Below are positions 27,008 to 36,098 of a stretch of 53,597 nt of DNA, piece after piece. The notes under the pieces were generated by a model. It was given only the letters and a program-made list of their open reading frames with translations, had not been told where the DNA came from and did no database searches. This DNA comes from Hallella mizrahii (GTDB lineage Bacteria; Bacteroidota; Bacteroidia; Bacteroidales; Bacteroidaceae), in assembly GCF_009695775.1 (NCBI RefSeq), contig NZ_VUNG01000027.1, forward strand, positions 1 to 53,597, given 5' to 3'. The first letter of the stretch is position 1; each line of letters opens with the position of its first letter. Position numbers and translations under genes: made by a program.

Positions 27008-27082
27008 ATGTTATTAAAAAGAATATTTATATACCAAATATTCACTTTTTAAAAGCACAATATAAATTTATGTCGTTTGTAC

Positions 27083-27113
27083 TTTGTAGTTTTGATAAAA
27101 TTACTTATCTTTG
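27083..27113 (+). promoter_or_regulatory. promoter of the SusC/SusD pair
   Basis: TTTG at 27083-27086, a 19-bp spacer and TATCTTTG at 27106-27113 match consensus. The leader before the start codon at 27203 is about 82 nt and A-rich. Confidence 0.8.
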
Positions 27114-27202
27114 CAAAAAATTAAAAATCTCTTGTTATCTGGAATAGAGAGAAAAAGAAAACAAATCGTATTATTGTTAACTTAATTAATTAGAGAGAGC
27201 TT

Positions 27203-30200
27203 ATGGACAAAAGAGTGACTATGCTTTTAGCTACGATGATGCTAAGTTCAGGACTTGCAATGGCTCAGACCCGCATCAGTGGCACCATTCTCACCGCTGA
27301 GGGCGATCCCGTTGTGGGCGCCTCGGTACTGGTCGTAGGAACCAAGACAGGAACCGTCACCGATGTCGACGGACACTACCAAATGAGCATCCCGGCGGGG
27401 AGTACACTGCGCATCTCTTACCTTGGCTTGAAGACCAAGACCGTGAAGGCTAAGGAAAACCAAACCGTCTATCTCGAAGCCGACAACACTACGCTCAACG
27501 ACGTGGTGGTCACCGCACTGGGCGTGTCACGACAGAAGAAAGCCCTGGGCTACGCTGTCACCGAGGTGAAAGGCGAAGACTTGAACCTCAGCCGCGGCGG
27601 ACTGAGCAACCCTGTCAACGCTTTGCAGGGAAAGATCGCCGGACTGCAGATCTCCTCCGGTGCAGGCAGCATGGGCGGTAGTGCCAAGGTGCTTATCCGT
27701 GGTGCCAACTCTCTCACTGGCAACAACCAGCCGCTCTTCGTCGTCGACGGTGTGCCCATCGAGGGTCGTGACTACAACAGCTCGGAAACAGCCCGAGGTG
27801 CCGAGGGCTACGACTACGGCAACCTCGTGCAGGACATCAACCCCGACGACATTGAGAGCGTTTCTGTATTGAAGGGAGCTGCCGCATCGGCACTCTACGG
27901 CAGCCGCGCCTCCAACGGCGTGGTGATGATCACCACCAAACACGCCCGTCAGCACGCTGGCTACGGCGTGGAATACTCCACGACCATCGGCTTTGAGTCG
28001 GTCACCAAACTACCAAAACTGCAAAAGCAATACGGCGGCGGATATGGCTATGCCGGAGAGTATGCCCACGGCGACGAAGGCGATGACTTCTCCACTCAGA
28101 CCATCAACGGCAAGACCTACACCATCCCTGACTACGGTATGGACGAGAGCTGGGGACCAAAACTCGACGGGCGTCAGGTGCTCTCATGGTACGACTTGCT
28201 CAAATGGCGCATCGGCGGCGAGAAAGGCGACCCCTCCACATCGCCGTGGAGCCCGGCGACAAGCGATGTACGCGACTTCTTTAACACAGGAGTCAGCTAT
28301 ACTAACAACGTGGCAATCTCGCACGTCTACGACAACAGCGCCTACCGCATCTCCTATACCAACTCCTCGCTCAAAGGCTACGAGCCCAACAGCAGTCAGT
28401 ATAAAAACATCTTCAACGTCAGCGGAAACATCACCAGCAAGGACAAGCGACTGAATGTCTTCACCACGGTCAACTATTTCAACAACCGCACCAAGGGACG
28501 ACAGGAAACTGGTTACGGCGACAACAACATCATGGTGAAGTTCACGCAGTGGGGCCAGCGGCAGCTCAACATAAACGAGCTCAAGGACCTCTATATCCAA
28601 CCCGACGGCACACAGGGCTCGTGGAACATGGGTGGCTTTGACGATCCTACCATCCAGTTCCACAACAACCCCTATTGGAGTCGCTACAAAAACTATGAGA
28701 ACGACAACCGCGACCGTGTCTACGGCAATGCAGGCTTCAGCTATCAGATCCTCCCACAGCTCAAGGCACAGTACAAGGCCAACCTCGACTACTACTCCAT
28801 GAAGCAGTATGAGCGCAACGCCGTGCACTCCCAGGAGCAGTCGAAATACAGAGAGGTGGCGCGCACTCAGTACGAGATCAACCATGAGTTCATGCTGATG
28901 TACAACCAGACTTTCCACGACGACTACAGCGTGTCGGCCAACCTCGGTGCCAACATCATGAAACGCCACTACGAGTACATCTACGGCGAGACCGTCGGCG
29001 GACTTGCCATTCCCGACTTCTACAACCTTGCCAACTCCATCTCCACGCCTCACGCCTACAACTACAAGCAGGAGAAGGCCATCAACTCGGTATTTGCCGA
29101 TGTCACCCTCGGCTGGAAAAACATGCTCTACCTCGAGGGCACCGTCAGAACCGACAAGAGCTCGGCACTGCCCAGCGGCAACAACACCTATACCTATCCT
29201 TCGGTGACCGCCAGCTGGCTGTTCTCCGAACTGCTCAAGAAGAGTCTGCCCTGGCTCAACTATGGTAAGTTGCGCGCCGGCTATGCCGAGGTCGGTAACG
29301 ACACCGACCCCTATCAGGTGGAGCAGACCTTCTTGCAGTACACCAACATCGACCCCTCCACACCGGGCTACCGTATGCAGAACACGCTCAACAACAAAGA
29401 CCTGAAGCCTGAGCGCACCCACTCCTGGGAGTTCGGTCTGGAGGCCAGCATGTTTGACGAGCGCCTCGGCTTCGATTTGACCTACTACACCACAACGACA
29501 AAAGACGAGATTCTTCCGCTGTCTGTCTCGGGTACGACAGGCTATATCTACAAAGTTGTCAACAGCGGCGAGATTCAGAACCACGGTATCGAGTTCGCTA
29601 TCCACGGCACACCGGTCAAGACACACGACTTTGAATGGAACGCCTCGCTGACACTCGCCTCCAATAAGAACAAGGTGAAGAGCCTCACCGACGGTGTCGA
29701 CTACTTGCGCTTGGGCACTGCCCCCTTCATGGTGGAAGTAGGAGCCTCGGTAGGTGAGGGCTACGGCATCATCAAAGGCACCGACTACCTCTATGACGAG
29801 TACGGACACAAACTCGTAGATCCCGAGACCGGACTCTATAAGGCTACGGCTGACAACCGCAACATCGGCAGCATCTATCCTGACTTCACGGGTGGTCTGG
29901 TCAACAGTTTCCGCTGGAAAAACTTCGACGCCAGCGTTCAGTTCGACTTCTCGCATGGCGGTCATTTCTTCTCCACGACCCGTCTGTGGGGCTGCTACAC
30001 CGGTATGTTTGAGGAGACCGCTGCCAACGGCGTGCGTGAGAAGGGTATGATCACCGACGGCTATGTGGCTGCCACCGACGACAACGGCAACTATATCAAA
30101 AACGCCGACGGCTCTTACAAAGTGGCTACCGACGCCAACGGCCAACCGGTGAAAAACACCAAGGTGGTCAGTGCACGCGATTACTACGAGAACTACTACA

Positions 30201-30469
30201 CGGGACCGGCTGCACAGAACGTACTCCGCAGCGACTATATCAAACTGCGTGAAGTGTCGATAGGCTACACCTTCAAGATGCGCCCCAACTGGTTTGTCAA
30301 GGGTTTGCGCCTGAGTGCCTACGGCCGCAACCTCGCCGTTTGGGGACCCGACTGCAAGCATTTCGACCCGGAGATGATCGTCACCAGCAGTGGCAACGTG
30401 CAGGGCATCGAAGGTGGTGCCACGCCAATGGTGGCTAACTATGGCTTTACTGTAAATGTCAAATTCTAA
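27203..30469 (+). CDS. SusC/RagA-family TonB-linked outer membrane transporter
   Basis: The 1088-residue protein has a signal peptide (to AMAQ), a carboxypeptidase-regulatory-like domain at about 24-95 (ISGTILTAEGDPVVGASVLVVGTKTGTVTDVDGHY), a TonB-box-like segment LNDVVVTALG, a plug domain (ALQGKIAGLQISS, VLIRGANSLTGNNQPLFVVDGVPI, ASALYGSRASNGVVMITTK), and a long beta barrel ending in NYGFTVNVKF. SusC proteins import oligosaccharides or peptides held by the SusD partner encoded 18 bp downstream. No glycosidase, sensor or sulfatase flanks the pair, so the cargo cannot be inferred. The first 95 residues do not contain an extra signalling domain, so anti-sigma control is not indicated. Confidence 0.93.
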   Translation: MDKRVTMLLATMMLSSGLAMAQTRISGTILTAEGDPVVGASVLVVGTKTGTVTDVDGHYQMSIPAGSTLRISYLGLKTKTVKAKENQTVYLEADNTTLNDVVVTALGVSRQKKALGYAVTEVKGEDLNLSRGGLSNPVNALQGKIAGLQISSGAGSMGGSAKVLIRGANSLTGNNQPLFVVDGVPIEGRDYNSSETARGAEGYDYGNLVQDINPDDIESVSVLKGAAASALYGSRASNGVVMITTKHARQHAGYGVEYSTTIGFESVTKLPKLQKQYGGGYGYAGEYAHGDEGDDFSTQTINGKTYTIPDYGMDESWGPKLDGRQVLSWYDLLKWRIGGEKGDPSTSPWSPATSDVRDFFNTGVSYTNNVAISHVYDNSAYRISYTNSSLKGYEPNSSQYKNIFNVSGNITSKDKRLNVFTTVNYFNNRTKGRQETGYGDNNIMVKFTQWGQRQLNINELKDLYIQPDGTQGSWNMGGFDDPTIQFHNNPYWSRYKNYENDNRDRVYGNAGFSYQILPQLKAQYKANLDYYSMKQYERNAVHSQEQSKYREVARTQYEINHEFMLMYNQTFHDDYSVSANLGANIMKRHYEYIYGETVGGLAIPDFYNLANSISTPHAYNYKQEKAINSVFADVTLGWKNMLYLEGTVRTDKSSALPSGNNTYTYPSVTASWLFSELLKKSLPWLNYGKLRAGYAEVGNDTDPYQVEQTFLQYTNIDPSTPGYRMQNTLNNKDLKPERTHSWEFGLEASMFDERLGFDLTYYTTTTKDEILPLSVSGTTGYIYKVVNSGEIQNHGIEFAIHGTPVKTHDFEWNASLTLASNKNKVKSLTDGVDYLRLGTAPFMVEVGASVGEGYGIIKGTDYLYDEYGHKLVDPETGLYKATADNRNIGSIYPDFTGGLVNSFRWKNFDASVQFDFSHGGHFFSTTRLWGCYTGMFEETAANGVREKGMITDGYVAATDDNGNYIKNADGSYKVATDANGQPVKNTKVVSARDYYENYYTGPAAQNVLRSDYIKLREVSIGYTFKMRPNWFVKGLRLSAYGRNLAVWGPDCKHFDPEMIVTSSGNVQGIEGGATPMVANYGFTVNVKF

Positions 30470-30487
30470 TTTTTGGAGGATGATTCT

Positions 30488-32068
30488 ATGAACAAGATAC
30501 TCAGATATACGATGATCGGGGTCGTGGCCCTGACAACCTTTTCGTGCAGCGACATCGACAACGTCAACAAAAACCCTAACTCGCCCAGCGACGTGCCCTC
30601 AAACATGGTCATGGAGGGGGCTGAGAAATGGGCGATGGACAACATCTACGACCTCTGGTTCAGCGGACGCCAGTGCCTGACCTACAGCCAGCAGTGGGTG
30701 CAGCGCAACTACACTGAGGAGGACCGATACCAGATACGTGAGACGGTGAACAACAGCTATTTCAACTATCTCTACATGGGACTGGCCAACTTCGACAAGG
30801 TCATCACCCTCAACACCGACGAGAAGTACAAAGCCACCAACTCCGCCTACGGCACTAACGCCAACCAAATTGCCGCTGCCAAGATCATGAAAGTGTGGCT
30901 GATGGATATCATCACCGACACCTGGGGCAACGTGCCTTACTCTCAGGCAGGAAAACTCGAGAGCGAGGGCACGCTCTACGCGGCCTATGACTCGCAGAAG
31001 GACATCTACACCGAGATGATCAAGGAGCTCACCGACGCCGTCAACACCATCGACGTCAGCCAGCCTGCCTTCTCCTCCGGTGATGTCATCTTCGGCGGCG
31101 ACGCAGAGAAATGGAAGCGCTTCGGCAACTCGCTCAAGTGCCGCCTCGCCATCCATCTGTCCAAGGTGGATCCCAACTGGAAAAACTATATCAAAGAGGC
31201 TGTGGAGAGCGGCGTGATGCAGAGCAACGACGACGCGGCAAAGTTCACCTATTCCGCCTCCGGCTCTGACTACTGCCAGTTCTACGAGGGCTTCTATGTC
31301 GAGGGCCGCAACGATTTCTCCATCGCCCGTCCGCTGCTCTACCTCCTCAAAGGCGAGGCCGACGAGCTCAACCACAAGACGCATCCCTGGCAGGGCACCG
31401 TGGATCCGCGCCTGAGCATCTACACCTGTCCTAACGCCAATGGCGAGTACACCGGCATGCCGTTTGTCACGCCCACCGGCATCCAGGACAAGTTCCGTGC
31501 ATCCTCACCCGACTGGAAAAGCGGCCAGCCGCTGGCACTGACTCCAACCTACAGCGTGCCGTTGATGACCTACGCCGAGCTGAAGTTCATCCTCTGTGAG
31601 TACAACGGTTATGACCGTCAGGACTATGAGGACGGCGTGCGCGCCAGCCTCGAATACTGGTACAGCCTGGCGGGCAAGACGCTGAGCGCCGCCGACGAGG
31701 ACGCTTATGTCACTGCCGTATCGAAGAAGGTCGACGCTGAGAGCTGCGCCATCCAGAAATACCTCGACCTCTTCACCAACGGCACCGAAGCGTGGACAGA
31801 GATCCGCCGCACCGGCTATCCTGAGCAGCTCATGCGGCCGGGCGAGATCGCCTGCATCTATAAGGATCAGCCCGTGAAGTTCACACCGCTCTCCGACACC
31901 AAAGGCGACATCATCGAGCGCGTGAAGTACCCCACCAACGAGAGTACGCTCAACGGTGCAAACTTCAAGGAAGCACTATCCAAGCTTACCGACGGCACGA
32001 ACAACTACTACACGAAGATGTATTGGGACGTGCGCAAGAGCAGCTATGATCATCCGGCCAACAAATAA
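30488..32068 (+). CDS. SusD/RagB-family surface nutrient-binding lipoprotein
   Basis: The 526-residue lipoprotein has the lipobox TTFSC and then the typical opening DIDNVNKNPNSPSDVPSNMVM of the SusD-like_2 type, with TPR helices carrying the binding loops (QCLTYSQQWVQRNYTEEDRYQ, DTWGNVPYSQAG, WKRFGNSLKCRLAIHLSKVDP) and the C-terminal EAWTEIRRTGYPEQLMRPG. It forms a lid over the SusC barrel on the cell surface. The ATG at 30488 is chosen because the signal peptide starts there; GGAGG lies 8 bp upstream, an unusually clear Shine-Dalgarno sequence for this phylum. A terminator follows 65 bp downstream. Confidence 0.9.
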   Translation: MNKILRYTMIGVVALTTFSCSDIDNVNKNPNSPSDVPSNMVMEGAEKWAMDNIYDLWFSGRQCLTYSQQWVQRNYTEEDRYQIRETVNNSYFNYLYMGLANFDKVITLNTDEKYKATNSAYGTNANQIAAAKIMKVWLMDIITDTWGNVPYSQAGKLESEGTLYAAYDSQKDIYTEMIKELTDAVNTIDVSQPAFSSGDVIFGGDAEKWKRFGNSLKCRLAIHLSKVDPNWKNYIKEAVESGVMQSNDDAAKFTYSASGSDYCQFYEGFYVEGRNDFSIARPLLYLLKGEADELNHKTHPWQGTVDPRLSIYTCPNANGEYTGMPFVTPTGIQDKFRASSPDWKSGQPLALTPTYSVPLMTYAELKFILCEYNGYDRQDYEDGVRASLEYWYSLAGKTLSAADEDAYVTAVSKKVDAESCAIQKYLDLFTNGTEAWTEIRRTGYPEQLMRPGEIACIYKDQPVKFTPLSDTKGDIIERVKYPTNESTLNGANFKEALSKLTDGTNNYYTKMYWDVRKSSYDHPANK

Positions 32069-32132
32069 CTTCTGATACGCGACTTTTGAGACGCAATGTT
32101 ATACTGTTATACAAACTCGTTTGAATAGAAAG

Positions 32133-32185
32133 GCAATCCAGGAGGCGATGGGGAGTGATTCTTCGTCGCCTCCTTGCTTTTTATG
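32133..32185 (+). terminator. intrinsic terminator after susD
   Basis: GCAATCCAGGAGGCGA pairs with TCGCCTCCTTGC (small bulge), followed by TTTTT, closing the SusC/SusD transcript. Confidence 0.8.
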
Positions 32186-32249
32186 CGCTCTTTGCCGCCA
32201 GCAGACGGTAATTTATGCTTACGGGATCTTTTAATTCTAAGTTTTTTTG

Positions 32250-32257
32250 TACTTTTG
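32250..32257 (+). promoter_or_regulatory. possible promoter -7 box for the sulfhydrylase gene
   Basis: TACTTTTG matches TAnnTTTG; no clear TTTG box lies 19-21 bp upstream (TTTT only). No SAM riboswitch fold was recognised in the 60-nt leader. Confidence 0.45.
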
Positions 32258-32317
32258 TGGTTGGAATTAAAAGAGCAGGAGCAAATTATCTTCTAATCGA
32301 CATAAAGAAACGACACC

Positions 32318-33613
32318 ATGAACAAAAACTTAAAGACGGCAACCCTCTGCGTGCAAGGTGGCTATCAACCCAAAAACGGCGAGCCTATTGAAGTGCCTAT
32401 CATCCAAAGCACGACCTTCAAGTACGACGACTCCAATGAGATGGCACAGTTGTTTGACTTGAAAAAAGAGGGTTATTTCTATTCCCGTCTGCAAAATCCT
32501 ACCAACGACGCGGTAGCACTGAAGATCGCACAACTCGAAGGCGGCGTGGGCTGCGTGCTCACTTCGAGCGGACAGGCGGCAAACTTCTATGCCGTGTTCA
32601 ACATCTGTGAGGCCGGTGATCACATTGTGGCCTCCAACGAGATCTATGGCGGCACGTTCAACCTCTTTGGCGTGACGATGAAGAAACTCGGCATCGAGTG
32701 CACCTTTGTCAATCCCGATGCCTCGGAAGAAGAGCTGCAGGCTGCCTTCCGTCCCAACACTAAGTTGCTTTTCGGCGAAACGATTTCCAACCCCGGCTGC
32801 GCTGTGCTCGACATCGAAAAGTTCGCTCGTGTGGCCCACCGCAATGGCGTGCCTCTGATTGTCGACAACACCTTTGCCACACCAGTCAACTGCCGTCCCT
32901 TTGAGTGGGGCGCAGACATTGTGACGCATTCCACCACGAAATATATGGACGGAACGGCTTCGCAGGTCGGCGGTGCTGTGGTGGACAGCGGCAACTTCGA
33001 CTGGATGGCACATGCCGAGAAATTCCCGGGACTCTGCACACCCGACGAGAGCTACCACGGACTCACCTATGTCAAGGCCTTCGGCAAGATGGGCTATACC
33101 ACCAAACTCGTGGCTCAGCTCATGCGCGACCTGGGCAGCATACCCGCGCCGATGAACTCTTTCATCTTGAACCTCGGCCTACAGACGCTGCACCTGCGCA
33201 TGGCCCAGCACTGCAAAAACGCGCAGGCCGTGGCAGAGTTCCTGCATGACGACCCGCGCGTGGCTTGGGTACACTACTCCGGACTGAAAGACGACCGCTA
33301 TCACGAGCGTGCCATGAAATACATGCCTAAAGGCAGTTGCGGTGTGATCGCTTTCGGCTTGAAGGGAGACCGCGACACTGCCGTGAAGTTTATGGACTCG
33401 CTGCAGATGATCAATATCGTCACTCACGTGGCCGACGCCCGCAGCTGTGTGCTCCACCCGGCCAGTCATACCCACCGCCAGCTGACCGACGAGCAACTCA
33501 AGGCCGCCGGCATCGCCCCGGATCTCATCCGTCTGTCTGTGGGAATAGAGGATGTGGACGACATCCTCGACGACATCAAGCAGGCACTGGACCAGATCGG
33601 TGTCAGGAAATAA
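32318..33613 (+). CDS. O-acetylhomoserine sulfhydrylase-type PLP enzyme (MetY-like)
   Basis: The 431-residue enzyme belongs to the Cys/Met metabolism PLP family. K208 in THSTTKYMDG is the cofactor lysine, SSGQAA (83-88) binds the phosphate, YSRLQNPT (55-62) comes from the neighbouring subunit, and VDNTFATP (182-189) holds the pyridine-binding aspartate. Length and sequence (start TATLCVQGGYQP, end HPASHTHRQL) fit O-acetylhomoserine sulfhydrylase, which makes homocysteine from O-acetylhomoserine and sulfide, better than cystathionine gamma-synthase (usually about 380 residues). It stands alone between a terminator and the PrsW gene. Exact substrate choice between the two enzyme types is not certain. 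Confidence 0.88.
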   Translation: MNKNLKTATLCVQGGYQPKNGEPIEVPIIQSTTFKYDDSNEMAQLFDLKKEGYFYSRLQNPTNDAVALKIAQLEGGVGCVLTSSGQAANFYAVFNICEAGDHIVASNEIYGGTFNLFGVTMKKLGIECTFVNPDASEEELQAAFRPNTKLLFGETISNPGCAVLDIEKFARVAHRNGVPLIVDNTFATPVNCRPFEWGADIVTHSTTKYMDGTASQVGGAVVDSGNFDWMAHAEKFPGLCTPDESYHGLTYVKAFGKMGYTTKLVAQLMRDLGSIPAPMNSFILNLGLQTLHLRMAQHCKNAQAVAEFLHDDPRVAWVHYSGLKDDRYHERAMKYMPKGSCGVIAFGLKGDRDTAVKFMDSLQMINIVTHVADARSCVLHPASHTHRQLTDEQLKAAGIAPDLIRLSVGIEDVDDILDDIKQALDQIGVRK

Positions 33614-33698
33614 GTTTCTGAGATATATTGCGGCAAGGCGCAATCAGCAAGGTAGAAGTTAGCTATAAGGTTTAGCAGATTTTTAGAACGAGAACGTT

Positions 33699-34724
33699 AT
33701 GATTTATATCATTAGGAACCAGCATGAATACGGGCCCTACGAGGCGTCTGATATTGCAAGATACGTAGAAGAGGGACGGTTGCTGCTCAACGACCGGGCA
33801 CGCGATGCGGAGTCTGATGTCGAGGGCACGGTAGAGGAATTGCTCGCCGCGCGCGGCATTCGCCCGCGTGTGCGCAACCGCGGCTCACTCATGGAGCAGC
33901 TCAGATATATCGGCCACGCGTTTATCTTTCCCAAAGACGACATGGAGCGGCATCATATCATGGAGGACAAGCGGTTGCTCATCCTTGCCATCGTTGGGCT
34001 GTCGCTGTCCATTATCATGCTGTTGCCCATCGGCGGTTATCTCGTCTTCTATGCCGTAAGCCTCTATTTCGCCACCATCTGGGGGCTGTTCTTCGCCTAT
34101 TTCTTCCGTACGCGACAGATCAGCAAGAGCAAAGCCGTCTCCACGTTCTTCCTCACACAGCTCGGCGTGTTCGTCATCTTCTCGGGCCTCAACGAGTTGA
34201 ATTTCTTCTACGCCTTCACCTCGGCGCCCTTCCCGCTGAGCATCTTAGGCTATATCCTCGGCATCGGACTGACGGAGGAGTTCGCCAAGATGATCCCTCT
34301 GCTCGTCTTGGAGCGGCGGGCTCGCGAGCCGCAGCTGCCGCAGACGATGGTGTTCTATGGTCTCATGGCGGGTATAGCCTTCGGCGTTTTCGAGGGCGTA
34401 CAGTATCAGACGTCGATCAACATCCGTGCCGACTACACCACAGCTTTTGTGCTGAACATCGCCCGACTGACGTCTCTGCCTTTCCTCCATGCCGTGTGGG
34501 CAGGTATCTGCGGTTACTTCGTGGGCATGGCCGGACTCTATCCTCAGTATCGCAAATCGCTCTATGTACTGGCGCTGGCCATACCCGCCACACTCCACGG
34601 CCTCTACGACCTGTTTGCCGGCAGCTTTTATCTCGTCTCTTTGGTCATCGCCTTCCTGAGTGTCTTCCTTCTCATGGCCTATCTCAGAAGGAGCAATGCA
34701 CTGAGAGAGCGACTGAGAGGGTAA
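33699..34724 (+). CDS. GYF_2-domain PrsW-family membrane protease
   Basis: The 341-residue protein has a soluble N-terminal GYF_2-type domain (residues 1-55, IIRNQHEYGPYEASDIARYVEEGRLLLNDRARD), then about eight membrane helices. PrsW signatures are present: E193-E194 in GLTEEFAK, E232 in FGVFEGVQY, H264 in LPFLHAVWAG and H300xxxD304 in LHGLYD. In Bacillus, PrsW cuts an anti-sigma factor as the first step of its release; no anti-sigma gene is adjacent here, so the target is unknown. The GYF-type domain could recruit that target or a proline-rich partner. The gene is convergent with eutC, with a palindromic repeat between them. Confidence 0.82.
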   Translation: MIYIIRNQHEYGPYEASDIARYVEEGRLLLNDRARDAESDVEGTVEELLAARGIRPRVRNRGSLMEQLRYIGHAFIFPKDDMERHHIMEDKRLLILAIVGLSLSIIMLLPIGGYLVFYAVSLYFATIWGLFFAYFFRTRQISKSKAVSTFFLTQLGVFVIFSGLNELNFFYAFTSAPFPLSILGYILGIGLTEEFAKMIPLLVLERRAREPQLPQTMVFYGLMAGIAFGVFEGVQYQTSINIRADYTTAFVLNIARLTSLPFLHAVWAGICGYFVGMAGLYPQYRKSLYVLALAIPATLHGLYDLFAGSFYLVSLVIAFLSVFLLMAYLRRSNALRERLRG

Positions 34725-34734
34725 CAGAAAGTTC

Positions 34735-34775
34735 TCTTCCTCCCCTACCCCCTCTCTCTGGGGGAGAGGGAGAAG
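34735..34775. repeat. palindromic repeat between convergent genes
   Basis: CCCCTCTCTCTGGGGGAGAGGG is a degenerate member of the CCCCTCTCC / GGAGAGGGG family. It may terminate both convergent transcripts. Bases 34776-34940 show no gene or clear structure. Confidence 0.5.
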
Positions 34776-34940
34776 AAATGCGCCTCTAACAAAAACAAAA
34801 GAGTTGATGCTGATCACCACGCTCGTAGGCTCGTATACGAAGAAGAGGTATACTATACGACGCCATGCGAGATTCACTCACTAAATAGAATAAGGTGTGG
34901 AGGCTTTAAAGATCAACAGTGACAAGATCAAAGGACCCAT

Positions 34941-35801
34941 CTAACCAATAGCAATTCTGAGTGCCGTCTTGTGCACCATAGGTATCTCGTGATAGTATTT
35001 TTTGCGGAGGTCGGCGAGCTTGCCATACTTGGCTGGGTCGTCGCTCTCGTCCTTGAGTGCAGTACCGCTGACGCGGCGGTCAAAGGCGTTGGCGATGAGC
35101 CACGTGAGTTTGAAGGCTGCCGCGTCGTAGTTGAGTCCCTCAGGCCGGATGTTGGAGATACAGTTACGCTCGCTCTCCATACGGCCGAAGTAGGGCTTAT
35201 AGGTCATATACACGCTCAAGCTGTCGGGTGAAGACAATCCGGGTCGTTCACCAATGAGTATGGCGACGAGCTTGGCGTGCATAAGTTCGGCAATGTCATC
35301 GGCGAGTGCCACCCGGCTCTGATGCGCCAGTACGATGGGACCAAGCGAGAGCCGCAGGTCACGCAGATAAGGCTGCAGATGCTCCACGAGGGGCACGGCC
35401 TGCTTGTGCACCGCCTTTGACGAGAGTCCGTCGGCGATGACGAGCAGCACGTCGCAACCGGGATAGTGCATGGCTTTGAGGCGCGCCCGGCTCTCGTCGG
35501 AGAGGCGGCGTCCCAGGTCGGGCCGTGTGATGAACGTCTCACGGTTACCCGCCTTGCTGTCCACCTCGAAGGAGGTAAGGCCAAGACGGTGCAGATCCTC
35601 AGCGACACGACGGGCGTCAAACGGCATCTTGATGGAGTCGCGGGCACGAGCGTGGGCCAGTCTGAACTTCAGATAGTCGTCGGTGAGTACGCTGCTGCCC
35701 GTACGGCCGAGGGCGATGCGGGCGTCAGTGAACTGCCGAAGCCACGCCCAGCAGTCATTTTCCTCCAAATGCTGTGTTCTGATACTTATCTCTGTTTCCA
35801 T
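34941..35801 (-). CDS. eutC: ethanolamine ammonia-lyase small subunit
   Basis: The 286-residue subunit partners EutB to split ethanolamine into acetaldehyde and ammonia using adenosylcobalamin. Family marks are the N-terminal RTGSSVLTDDYLKFRLAHARARD, the cobalamin-contact loop CDVLLVIADGLSSKAV, and IGERPGLSSPDSLSVYMTY followed by ERNCISNIRPEGL. The start METEIS at 35801 is preferred over an upstream ATG at 35834 because eutC homologues begin near there. It is separated from eutB by about 300 bp of tandem repeats, unusually far for two subunits of one enzyme, which may lower or uncouple its expression. Confidence 0.93.
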   Translation of the reverse strand: METEISIRTQHLEENDCWAWLRQFTDARIALGRTGSSVLTDDYLKFRLAHARARDSIKMPFDARRVAEDLHRLGLTSFEVDSKAGNRETFITRPDLGRRLSDESRARLKAMHYPGCDVLLVIADGLSSKAVHKQAVPLVEHLQPYLRDLRLSLGPIVLAHQSRVALADDIAELMHAKLVAILIGERPGLSSPDSLSVYMTYKPYFGRMESERNCISNIRPEGLNYDAAAFKLTWLIANAFDRRVSGTALKDESDDPAKYGKLADLRKKYYHEIPMVHKTALRIAIG

Positions 35802-35914
35802 GATGATCGATGATTTTATACCCCTCAGTGGCACGGTTGGTTGTAACCAGCCACGCCAAACAGAGTCACCCCAAGGGCGGCTCTGCTTTGTATTCAGCGG
35901 AGGATAATGATACC

Positions 35915-36073
35915 TTTTATGTCTTTCTTCCTACAGAACCCGGGAGGCTCTATATGTTCTTTATGTCTTTCTGTCTACAGAATCCGAGGGGGCTTTATAT
36001 GTCCCTTATGTCTTTCTGTCTACAAAATCCGGGAGGCTCTATATGTCCTTTATGTCTTTCTGTCTACAAAAAG
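35915..36073. repeat. 44-bp tandem repeats between eutB and eutC
   Basis: About four units of 44-45 bp, with TTATGTCTTTC recurring near 35917, 35961, 36006 and 36050, each followed by TCTACARAAYCCGGGAGGCT-like sequence. They fill most of the eutB-eutC gap. Open frames on the + strand here only translate the repeats. Confidence 0.85.
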
Positions 36074-36098
36074 GCTTTATTCCGTTGTTACTCTGTCT

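Noticed and set aside
28184..30361. 725-codon minus-strand frame inside susC
   Set aside because: It is a shadow produced by codon bias of the SusC gene; it has no start context or motif.
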